Assembly (NCBI GenBank): GCA_003153315.1
Contig: PLYA01000036.1
Span: 141,858 to 205,857, forward strand
Direction: 5' to 3'
From: Bacteroidota bacterium
GTDB lineage: Bacteria > Bacteroidota > Bacteroidia > B-17B0 > Aurantibacillaceae
DNA: 64,000 nt
Below the pieces are notes generated by a model. It was not told the origin of the DNA, made no database searches, and was given only the letters and a program-made list of their open reading frames with translations. This document shows, in pieces, positions 33,563-40,964 of the stretch. Positions within the stretch are counted from its first letter, which is position 1. Every line of letters begins with the position of its first letter. The translations under genes and the position numbers were made by a program.

Positions 33563-34228
33563 CTATTTTATTCTTATTACATAATCACGAATCATTCTGC
33601 TCTTTTCATTGCCCACAGATTGCGTATTAAATTGAACTGTTATATCAGAAAACAAAAAAACATCGCCTGATTCTGCTTGCTTGGCTAAGTTTGTAAAAGC
33701 ATTTGGTTTAATCCTTAAGTCATTTTCAGTTAATTCATAACTTTCTCTTTCACCATGTATTGGTATGCGTGTCATCTTAAATTTAATTACTTTTAAATTA
33801 CACAGATAATCAAAGCCCCAAAGTTGTGGTACAATAAATCGAATGGTTTTGAAATTTGTAGCAGATGTTTCATTTGCTAAACCACCGATTATAGTGTCAG
33901 CAAGAATTACTACAACAGGGTCAGGAATATTTTTATTTCTATAAATATATTCATACCTCCGCTTATTAATTGATACCCACATAATAGTTGTATCTCTTCC
34001 GCCTACGGTAATATTGCAGCCAAAAGTGTCTTTCTTGCTTATATAGGGATGTGCATTACAACCAGCACAGGAAATGACAACTTTGTTAGCATTATGACCT
34101 GTAACTAAAAATGGGTTCTCAACTCCTCTATAAAATACATTAGAGGAATTAGTACTAATAGAAAAGTATGTTTGTTTAGAACACCCATATAATATAACAA
34201 AACATAAAAGTATAATAGTGTATTTCAT
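33563..34228 (-). CDS. Lipoprotein resembling the C-terminal domains of GldM
   Basis: 221 aa, lipobox 'VILYGC' with Cys at residue 16. The mature part matches the two periplasmic C-terminal domains of the gliding/T9SS motor protein GldM: 'VFYRGVENPFLV', 'IPDPVVVI', 'PQLWGFDYLCNLKVIKFKM' and 'NLAKQAESGDVFLFSDI'. The transmembrane helix and first two domains of GldM are absent, and membrane anchoring is by lipid instead. It might contact the GldK/GldN ring or a T9SS-related partner; this is inference. It is not part of a gldKLMN cluster. Confidence 0.75.
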   Translation of the reverse strand: MKYTIILLCFVILYGCSKQTYFSISTNSSNVFYRGVENPFLVTGHNANKVVISCAGCNAHPYISKKDTFGCNITVGGRDTTIMWVSINKRRYEYIYRNKNIPDPVVVILADTIIGGLANETSATNFKTIRFIVPQLWGFDYLCNLKVIKFKMTRIPIHGERESYELTENDLRIKPNAFTNLAKQAESGDVFLFSDITVQFNTQSVGNEKSRMIRDYVIRIK

Positions 34229-34241
34229 CCCCTCAAATATA

Positions 34242-34276
34242 AAACAAAAAAGCCCTGTCTTTCAACAAGAGGCCTT
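34242..34276 (-). terminator. Possible terminator of orphan protein C
   Basis: On the minus strand a weak GCCT / GGGC pairing across about 14 bases is followed by six T. The stem is poor, so this is tentative. Confidence 0.35.
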
Positions 34277-34283
34277 TAGTATG

Positions 34284-34312
34284 AGATTGTCGCGCTTCGC
34301 TCGCAATAACGT
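34284..34312. repeat. Partial 'CGTCATTGCGAG'-type repeat
   Basis: GATTGTCGCGCTTCGCTCG followed by CAATAACG resembles one arm of the repeats at 21132 and 35415. Confidence 0.5.
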
Positions 34313-34316
34313 TTTG

Positions 34317-35036
34317 TTAGCCCGTAACCGCAGGTGTATTTCCGCCAACAATGCCACCGGTGGTGCTGCCTGCTGTGCCACCGCCGTAGGGTATGGTTAG
34401 TATATCGCTATCCAAACCTATTTCGTGGTCGCCATACACGCCGTGCATTTTATATTCGCGTATTTCGGCAACGCCCGCAACTGCCAACAAACGGTTATCA
34501 ATAAAAGGCGTGTATTTTATTTTAGAACCCACCAGTGTCCAGTCGGCTGCGCCTTTCAAGCGGGCATATACATCCATCGCTTCGGCAGCGCCTTTGGTAA
34601 ATTTAATATGTACCAGGTTGTTTTCTAAAGAAGTTTTGCCCAGTTTGGGTTTGTAGGTTGCTAAAGCTACCTCGTGTGTAATGCCTTCTATGCCCAATGT
34701 TTCGCCAACAGCCTTGGTATATGCTGCACTCTTTTTCATTAAGCCCACTTTGGGGCGCACAGAGGCTATCATCGTTTTTTTGGTGCTTTTTACAGTTGCC
34801 GAGGCATTTTTTACCGCCAGTTTTGCGGCATCCAAAGCGGTTTCGGCATCTATATAATCTGTTAGCTCGGTTTGTAAATCGCTTACATCGGTGGTGCTTA
34901 AGCCCAGCGTGGGGCCTTCAATAGCTATTTGCGTATCTAAGTTTGCAGCCCACGTGCGAAGCTTGCCGCGTATTTTAGGAATATAGCTATCTTTTGCTTT
35001 GTGCGTGGTTACGGTTACTTTTTTCTTTAAAGGCAT
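34317..35036 (-). CDS. Orphan protein C (array-associated)
   Basis: 239 aa, no signal peptide, start 'MPLKKKVTVTTHKAKD'. The N-terminal half is helical and Ala/Thr/Lys-rich (to ~125). The C-terminal half looks like a fibronectin-III-type beta domain: 'VHIKFTKGAAEAMDVYARL', 'WTLVGSKIKYTPFIDNR', 'AEIREYKMHGVYGDHEIG', 'SDILTIPYG'. It ends in a Gly/Thr tail. GC is raised (28 of 60 bases in the line from 34561). Array 5 begins ~50 bases upstream of its ATG. Function unknown; its build resembles the other array-linked proteins in style rather than sequence. Confidence 0.75.
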   Translation of the reverse strand: MPLKKKVTVTTHKAKDSYIPKIRGKLRTWAANLDTQIAIEGPTLGLSTTDVSDLQTELTDYIDAETALDAAKLAVKNASATVKSTKKTMIASVRPKVGLMKKSAAYTKAVGETLGIEGITHEVALATYKPKLGKTSLENNLVHIKFTKGAAEAMDVYARLKGAADWTLVGSKIKYTPFIDNRLLAVAGVAEIREYKMHGVYGDHEIGLDSDILTIPYGGGTAGSTTGGIVGGNTPAVTG

Positions 35037-35085
35037 GAGTTTTTACATTAAGAATTAGACAACTAAGATACGCTTTATAATTAAT

Positions 35086-35310
35086 ATATGTAGGAATATG
35101 GTAAATTCCTGTAGGAATATAGTAATCTACTGTAGTAAAATTAATAGTTCTCATAGGAATATATAAAGTTACCATAGTAAGATGGTAATTTATTATAGGA
35201 ATATGAACAATTACTGTAGGAATATATTAATTTACCATAGTAAAATATTAAGTTCCTTTAGTAATAACACAATTTCCTGTAGGAATATTCAATCTTCCTG
35301 TTTATTATTG
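35086..35310. repeat. 21-bp tandem array 5 (inverted-repeat core)
   Basis: Ten 21-bp units without indel plus a partial eleventh. The core is TCCTGTAGGA or TACTGTAGTA (4-bp arms around GT) with an AT-rich second half, often AATATNNTAAT. It lies directly upstream of orphan protein C. The remainder of the interval to 35414 has no gene I can support. Confidence 0.9.
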
Positions 35311-35414
35311 AACAGAACCTATAGATAGTGCCGGAAAGTATGGCTGTTGCTTTGCGTTATGGGATGGCAGTGGAAAACCCTAAAGCAAGCCCTTTGTTAT
35401 TGCGAAGCACACTC

Positions 35415-35485
35415 CGTCATTGAGAGCGAAGCGCGGCAATCTCAATAACAAACAGATTGCTTCGTCGTTCCTCCTCGCAATGACG
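35415..35485. repeat. Dispersed palindromic repeat, 'CGTCATTGCGAG' type, second copy
   Basis: CGTCATTGAGAGCGAAG and GCAATCT on the left; AGATTGCTTCGTCG and CCTCGCAATGACG on the right. Matches 21132-21206. Confidence 0.85.
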
Positions 35486-35496
35486 GAAACAGCGTA

Positions 35497-35528
35497 TTTG
35501 GATTGCTAAAGAATGTTTGGTATATTTG
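35497..35528 (+). promoter_or_regulatory. Complete Bacteroidota-type promoter
   Basis: TTTG at 35497-35500, 20-bp spacer, TATATTTG at 35521-35528. This is the best match in the window to TTTG-N19-21-TAnnTTTG. The downstream ATG at 35536 lies about where transcription should begin, so the message would be almost leaderless. Confidence 0.7.
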
Positions 35529-35535
35529 TGCTAAG

Positions 35536-35892
35536 ATGAAGAAAATAATCCTATTTGTTTTTCTGGCTTTAATATTTAGTTGCAAAAAGAAAACACCAAA
35601 TGGAAATATTACATTTTGGTCAGATGACCCCGACGCTAACTATAACCCTCCTAATAATAGAGTTATTTATGTAAGTATTGATGGGATACAACAAGCAGGA
35701 CAAATTTCCAATTTCCAATCTATTGCACCCTCAAGTTGTGTTCAATCAAATTTACTCTTTACTGTTTCAACAACACAAGGCCAACATACACTAACTTTTA
35801 CTGATAACGGTCTCTCATACCAAAAATGGTCAGTTACAGAAACTATTGGTTTATATTCTGATTGCTATGTTTATTATGCACCACATAGATAA
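35536..35892 (+). CDS. Small lipoprotein
   Basis: 118 aa from the ATG at 35536 ('MKKIILFVFLALIFSCKKK', lipobox 'IFSC'). The frame extends upstream to 35503, but the promoter would then lie inside the gene. The mature part is beta-rich with two Cys and no motif I recognise. Confidence 0.75.
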   Translation: MKKIILFVFLALIFSCKKKTPNGNITFWSDDPDANYNPPNNRVIYVSIDGIQQAGQISNFQSIAPSSCVQSNLLFTVSTTQGQHTLTFTDNGLSYQKWSVTETIGLYSDCYVYYAPHR

Positions 35893-35932
35893 AATGCGTT
35901 AGGGATTGAAGCCTGCCGCCGTTCGGCGCCAT

Positions 35933-36312
35933 CGTCACCCTGAACTTGTTTCAGGGTCTCAATTGTACTACTCATCTCCCGATAAATCTTTTAATTCGGG
36001 ATTTTGTTCTTTTATTAAATTTAGTTTCCACTCTCTGTGCCATCTTTTTAATTGCTTTTCTCGTTTAATGGCTGTAACAATATCAGACATCCTTTCAAAA
36101 TAGATTAACGAATGCAGTTTGTATTTTTTTGTGAACTCCGAACCCTCGCCATTTCTGTGTTCAATAATCCTTCTCTGTAAATCATTGGTTACTCCTATAT
36201 AAAAAGTGCTTCTGCTTTTGTTAGACATTATATATACAAACGCATTACATAACTTCATTTTACATAAGTAAATTAATCAGGAGATGCTGAAACAAGTTCA
36301 GCATGACGAGAT
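35933..36312. mobile_element. Possible GIY-YIG mobile unit with terminal inverted repeats
   Basis: The left end reads CGTCACC, then CTGAACTTGTTTCAG, then GGTCTC. The right end, read on the other strand, is CGTCATG, then CTGAACTTGTTTCAG, then CATCTC. These are near-identical inverted ends of ~28 bp, each itself palindromic. Between them lies only a GIY-YIG nuclease gene. No flanking target duplication is evident. Mobility is inference. Confidence 0.5.
35968..36258 (-). CDS. GIY-YIG nuclease family protein
   Basis: 96 aa, single GIY-YIG domain. 'AFVYIMSNKSRSTFYIGVTN' carries the two motifs as VYI and YIG, then 'DLQRRIIEHRNGEG' with the catalytic Arg, and 'AIKREKQLKRWHREWKLNLI' with the Glu. 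This is the small orphan (UvrC-N-like) type found dispersed in Bacteroidota. Its last codons lie in a small inverted repeat (TCCCGA / TCGGGA). It may act on the repeats that enclose it. Confidence 0.85.
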   Translation of the reverse strand: MKLCNAFVYIMSNKSRSTFYIGVTNDLQRRIIEHRNGEGSEFTKKYKLHSLIYFERMSDIVTAIKREKQLKRWHREWKLNLIKEQNPELKDLSGDE

Positions 36313-36339
36313 TATGGTTCGGCATGACCTTTACGTTAT

Positions 36340-37968
36340 CTATGTCTGTATTACCCCTACGTTATATTGTTTGGTAATAGGGGCATGGTTGGCGGCTTCT
36401 ATGCCCATGCTAATCCACTTGCGGGTTTCCAATGGGTCTATAATGGCATCTAACCACAAACGAGAGGCTGCATAATAAGGCGTGGTTTGCGTATCGTATC
36501 GGTCTTTGGTTTTGTTGTATAACTCGGCTTCATTTTCGGGAGTAATAACTTCTCCTTTTGCTTTTAAGGAAGCTACTTCTATTTGCACCAACACTTTGGC
36601 GGCTTGCGCACCACCCATTACAGCAATTTGCGCAGTAGGCCAACCCACTATTAAACGAGGGTCGTAAGCTTTGCCACACATGGCATAGTTTGCCGCACCA
36701 AAAGAGTTGCCCATAATAACGGTGAACTTAGGCACCACACTGTTTGCCATGGCGTTTACCATTTTGGCTCCGTCTTTTATAATGCCTCCCTGCTCGCTGC
36801 GACTACCCACCATAAAGCCTGTAGCGTCTTGCAAGAAAACCAAAGGCACTTTGCGTTGGTTGCAATTCATAATAAAGCGTGCGGCTTTATCGGCGCTATC
36901 GCTATAGATAACACCACCAAATTGCATCTCGCCTTTTTTGCTTTTAACTACTTTGCGCTGGTTGGCAACAATACCAACCGCCCAGCCTTCTATACGTGCA
37001 TAGCCGCAAATGATGGATTGCCCGTAGAGTTCTTTATACTCATCAAAATCGCTGTTATCTACCAGGCGATAAATTATTTCGCGCACATCATATTGTTTGT
37101 CGCGGGTTTCGGGTACTATACCGTAAATCTCCTTCGGGTCTTTTTTAGGCGCAACAATGGCTTCGCGATTAAAACCTGCTTTATTATAATCGCCTACTTT
37201 ACTGAATATATTGCGGATGCGTGTAAGGCAATCGGCATCATCTTTGCATTTATGGTCGGTAACCCCTGATATTTCGCAATGTGTGGTAGCACCACCCAAC
37301 GTTTCATTATCAATGTTCTCACCAATGGCAGCTTTTACCAAATAAGAACCGGCTAAAAATATGCTTCCTGTTTTATCCACTATCATGGCTTCATCGCTCA
37401 TAATAGGCAGGTAAGCACCACCTGCCACACAGCTTCCCATAACGGCTGCAATTTGCATAATGCCCATACTGCTCATTACCGCATTGTTACGGAATATGCG
37501 CCCGAAATGTTCTTTATCCGGAAAAATCTCATCCTGCAAAGGCAGGTAAACACCTGCGCTATCCACCAAATAAACAATGGGCAAACGGTTCTCAATAGAA
37601 ATTTCCTGCGCGCGTAAATTCTTTTTTCCTGTAATAGGAAACCATGCGCCGGCTTTTACTGTAGCGTCGTTAGCAACCACAATAGCTTGCCTGCCCGAAA
37701 TATATCCGATAACAATTACCACTCCTCCACCCGGACAACCGCCATGTTCGGCATACATTTCATATCCCGCAAAAGCACCCATCTCAATACGCGGCGCATC
37801 CTTGTCTAATAAAAAGTCTATGCGTTCGCGGGCAGACATTTTGCCCTGCTCGTGTAATTTGTCGATACGAGTCTTGCCACCACCTAAGTATATTTTATGT
37901 AAACGCTGCTCCATCTGAGAGATGAGCAATCGCATTTTATCTTCGTTCTTGTTAAATTCTATATCCAT
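36340..37968 (-). CDS. Acyl-CoA carboxylase, carboxyltransferase (beta) subunit
   Basis: 542 aa from the ATG at 37968; a GTG at 37974 adds two residues. Carboxyltransferase family PF01039: 'KMSARERIDFLLD', oxyanion-hole 'GGGVVIVIGYISGR' and 'LVDSAGVYLPLQ' in the first half, 'QDATGFMVGSRSEQGGIIKDGAKM' region split at 'GTGFMVG' equivalent, and 'NSFGAANYAMCG' in the second. It transfers carboxyl from biotin to an acyl-CoA, probably methylcrotonyl- or propionyl-CoA; the substrate is not certain. The biotin-carrying subunit is not in the window. Confidence 0.9.
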   Translation of the reverse strand: MDIEFNKNEDKMRLLISQMEQRLHKIYLGGGKTRIDKLHEQGKMSARERIDFLLDKDAPRIEMGAFAGYEMYAEHGGCPGGGVVIVIGYISGRQAIVVANDATVKAGAWFPITGKKNLRAQEISIENRLPIVYLVDSAGVYLPLQDEIFPDKEHFGRIFRNNAVMSSMGIMQIAAVMGSCVAGGAYLPIMSDEAMIVDKTGSIFLAGSYLVKAAIGENIDNETLGGATTHCEISGVTDHKCKDDADCLTRIRNIFSKVGDYNKAGFNREAIVAPKKDPKEIYGIVPETRDKQYDVREIIYRLVDNSDFDEYKELYGQSIICGYARIEGWAVGIVANQRKVVKSKKGEMQFGGVIYSDSADKAARFIMNCNQRKVPLVFLQDATGFMVGSRSEQGGIIKDGAKMVNAMANSVVPKFTVIMGNSFGAANYAMCGKAYDPRLIVGWPTAQIAVMGGAQAAKVLVQIEVASLKAKGEVITPENEAELYNKTKDRYDTQTTPYYAASRLWLDAIIDPLETRKWISMGIEAANHAPITKQYNVGVIQT

Positions 37969-38052
37969 AGCCACTAAATTAGTTGGGCTTAAATATACAA
38001 TTTAAAGAAAAACAGAAAGAGTAAAGATGCTTGTTGTTTATAAAGCAAAGCC

Positions 38053-38991
38053 TTAGTTTAGCGTAAGCGAACTTTGCCCTACCACTACCCCATCGCAGGT
38101 AATTTCTATAATATATTTACCGGGAATGAAAGGGTCACTCCCCTCGCAGGTTGTAGTTGCACCAATTTCTTTGTTGGCATAATCTATACTGGTTTTTCCG
38201 GCATAGTAACCTGTAGAGCCATTAAACTTAAACTTATAGTTATCATCATAGTTTTTGGCAAGCTCCTTACCATCAGGTGTCATAATACGTACATACACAT
38301 CTTTAGCGCCGGGCTTGGTAATTTTGTTTTCTCCTAAGGAATAACTAACCCGAATTACATCTGTCTTCTTAGCTTTGGTAGTTACAATTTGTTTTTTACC
38401 GCCTTTTTTAAAATCTATACCCTGGGCTGTTATACCATAACAGGATAGTACAGAGGCATTATTAATGGTAGTTTGCAAAGACTCTTTATCTTTATTGAGC
38501 TGTGATGATTTGTTCTTTTCCTCATCTAGTTTTTTTATGACATCGTTCTTTTCTACAATCAGTTTTTTGTTGAGGGTGTTCAATGAATCAATTGTGTGCA
38601 CATAGCCTTGCATAATCTGTCTTAGTGTTTCAGTCTCTTTTCTAAGCTTGGCAATGATATATACATTGTTCTTGTTTTTTTCGGCAAGTTTTATCAGTGA
38701 ATCTATCTGTAGTTTTTTCTGATCGATGGCGGTCTGAAGTTTTTTATTATTGGTGTGCAGGTTTTCAAAGTCGGATTTAAGTATGGTTAAATCGCTTTTT
38801 ACATTATCGCGCTCTACAAACACGGTTTTTATAATCTCTTCTTTTTGAATAACAATTTGCTTTTCCTGATTAAGCATATAAACTAAAACCCCATTACCAA
38901 TCAGTGAACAAAGCAATAAGAGCCATGGTAGTATGCCGCCTCGTTTCTTTTTTTCTTCGTTGGGTTTTTGTATTTCCGTGTTTTCTTCCAT
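38053..38991 (-). CDS. Membrane-anchored coiled-coil protein
   Basis: 312 aa. Basic cytoplasmic start, one membrane helix (about residues 22-40, 'LPWLLLLCSLIGNGVLVYML'), a long coiled coil (about 45-170) and a C-terminal beta domain with two Cys ('TTTCEGSDPFIPGKYIIEITC'). It is 12 bases downstream of the amidase gene and probably shares its transcript, so a role at the cell wall is likely but not shown. Family not recognised by name. Confidence 0.75.
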   Translation of the reverse strand: MEENTEIQKPNEEKKKRGGILPWLLLLCSLIGNGVLVYMLNQEKQIVIQKEEIIKTVFVERDNVKSDLTILKSDFENLHTNNKKLQTAIDQKKLQIDSLIKLAEKNKNNVYIIAKLRKETETLRQIMQGYVHTIDSLNTLNKKLIVEKNDVIKKLDEEKNKSSQLNKDKESLQTTINNASVLSCYGITAQGIDFKKGGKKQIVTTKAKKTDVIRVSYSLGENKITKPGAKDVYVRIMTPDGKELAKNYDDNYKFKFNGSTGYYAGKTSIDYANKEIGATTTCEGSDPFIPGKYIIEITCDGVVVGQSSLTLN

Positions 38992-39003
38992 GTTATTACT
39001 TGT

Positions 39004-40908
39004 TTATTTACCTGCCAGTTGTTTAACGGCTTCTTTAAAATCCATGCGCTGGTTATTTTTAAAGGCTACCACAAAGGCATCCTTATAACCTGTGTTACGC
39101 ATTTTTTCCTGATGTTTAATTACATCCTCGGAATTAGTAAAACTGCCTGAGGTCAGTTTACATATGTTGCCTACTTTATAATACCAAACGTCATCTATAT
39201 TCTTGTATTTATCGGCTTTTAAATCAGGTTCGGTTTCGCTCATGCCAAATTGCACCCTAAACACAATACCTGCTTTACCCTCAGGCAGATTGCTCTTTAC
39301 TTTTTGTACTGTGTCTTTTTTAGGAGTTTTATCTTTATATATGTTTACGATATCTTTTGGTTTAACTGGCGTGGTATCTGCTTTGTTTTTTTCGGCAGCT
39401 ATTTTATTATCCTCCTCTTTTTTAATTTTTAATAACGAGTCTGCCGTATGCTTATCTGCTTCTAATTTTGCCTGATGTTTTTGTTTTTCAAATTTATCGA
39501 CTTCTTCCTTTTCTTTTTTCTTTTGTTTTTCTTCCGCAATGTTTTTCTCCAATTCCCTTATCTTTTCTTTAGGATAGGTTTCTTCAGGTATAAACTCTTC
39601 AGCCTGTTTATATTGAACAATGGCAGCATCCCATTTGTTTTGGGCGGCTAATTTATCGGCAGTGGCAATTATTGTGTTGTATTTAGCCTGCGCTTCTTTT
39701 TGTTTTTGTTCTTCTACACTTAATTTGCTTTTTTGTTCAACTATTTTCTTTTTACACTCTTCTATGCGCGCCAAAGGGAATCTTTCTTCGGGTTTTAACT
39801 CATTGCACTTCTCATATTTTACTTGAGCCTCTTCATATTTTTTCGCCTTATAATAATCGTCAGCTTCTTTAATAAAACCATTATATAACTCTTCATTGGC
39901 AGCATCAGCTATTTGTGCAGAATCGGTTGGAGCAGTTTCTTCGTTTCTATTCCCTCTTGATAAGTTTTCGTTTACCAGAGGCTCTTCTTTTTCAAAATCA
40001 TCATCATACTTTTTGGTAGTGCCTTCCGCTTCGTCTTTATAACTTCTTACCGCCCTAAACAAAGCCGCCGCCATATATTTCTGTCCTTTTTCTGAGCCTA
40101 AAAACTTCTCTTCTTCAGTATTAGTAAGGAACCCAACTTCGGTTAATATACTGGGCATGGCCGTGCGCCACAAAACCCAAATACTTTGGCGCTGTACCCC
40201 TTTATCAACTCTACCTGCCTTTTTAATATACTCCGATTGTATTTTGGAAGCTAAATCCGCACTTTGTTCCACAAAAGCACCTGTCCATAAACTCATAACT
40301 ATATAGGCCTCATCGCTTTGAGGATCAAACCCATCATAAGTTTTCTGGTAATTATCCTCCAAAAGCATAGAAGCATTTTCTCGCTTAGCGGTATTTAATT
40401 TCCCCTTCTCGTTTGAGATACCCATTACATAGGTAGCACTCCCAAATGGCTTGGGGTTGTGCACTTCAATTTTATGTTGCTTCCCTTTTTTATCGGTAAA
40501 GGTTTTGTAGTGTACCTTACCATTCTTATCCTTATAAACAGCATAATTTGATGCAGCATTACAGTGTATGGATATAAACAAATCAGCATTATTTCGGTTG
40601 GCAATTTGGGCACGCTCTTCCAATTCCACAAATTCATCCTTTTTACGGGTATAAATCACTTTCACATCTGGTAGATGTTTTTCGATATACTCCCCCAGTT
40701 TAAGAGCAATACCAAGCGAAATATCTTTTTCTTTATACAAATTTCCGTTACACCCAGGGTCTTTCCCTCCATGCCCCGGGTCAATTACTATCGTTTTAAC
40801 ACCTTTTGGCTTGATTTTTGGTAGGTAGGCTTCGCTAAACAAAAACAGTGCCGAAAATGCAAGAAGCAAAACACGAAATGGCTTTATGTAGGAATGAGGG
40901 CAAATCAT
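39004..40908 (-). CDS. N-acetylmuramoyl-L-alanine amidase with SPOR-like tail
   Basis: 634 aa with a signal peptide. Amidase_3 domain (about 35-290): zinc-binding 'DPGHGGKDPG', the Glu in 'YKEKD' and 'SIHCNAAS', plus 'SILTEVGFLTN'. A TPR/coiled-coil Lys-Glu-rich linker (about 345-530) follows. The end ('VFRVQFGMSE', 'DVWYYKVGN', 'NTGYKDAFVVAF') is SPOR-like and would target denuded septal glycan. It cleaves septal peptidoglycan during cell separation. A TACTTTTG element lies upstream in the divergent region with LptD. Confidence 0.88.
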   Translation of the reverse strand: MICPHSYIKPFRVLLLAFSALFLFSEAYLPKIKPKGVKTIVIDPGHGGKDPGCNGNLYKEKDISLGIALKLGEYIEKHLPDVKVIYTRKKDEFVELEERAQIANRNNADLFISIHCNAASNYAVYKDKNGKVHYKTFTDKKGKQHKIEVHNPKPFGSATYVMGISNEKGKLNTAKRENASMLLEDNYQKTYDGFDPQSDEAYIVMSLWTGAFVEQSADLASKIQSEYIKKAGRVDKGVQRQSIWVLWRTAMPSILTEVGFLTNTEEEKFLGSEKGQKYMAAALFRAVRSYKDEAEGTTKKYDDDFEKEEPLVNENLSRGNRNEETAPTDSAQIADAANEELYNGFIKEADDYYKAKKYEEAQVKYEKCNELKPEERFPLARIEECKKKIVEQKSKLSVEEQKQKEAQAKYNTIIATADKLAAQNKWDAAIVQYKQAEEFIPEETYPKEKIRELEKNIAEEKQKKKEKEEVDKFEKQKHQAKLEADKHTADSLLKIKKEEDNKIAAEKNKADTTPVKPKDIVNIYKDKTPKKDTVQKVKSNLPEGKAGIVFRVQFGMSETEPDLKADKYKNIDDVWYYKVGNICKLTSGSFTNSEDVIKHQEKMRNTGYKDAFVVAFKNNQRMDFKEAVKQLAGK

Positions 40909-40945
40909 AGCTTTAGCTATTTTTGTAGCTTTACGCGCTGTTTTA

Positions 40946-40953
40946 CAAAAGTA
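40946..40953 (-). promoter_or_regulatory. Probable -7 element of the amidase gene
   Basis: Read on the minus strand this is TACTTTTG, a TAnnTTTG match 37 bases before the amidase ATG, inside the 56-bp divergent region with lptD. Confidence 0.45.
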
Positions 40954-40964
40954 TTTTATAGATT

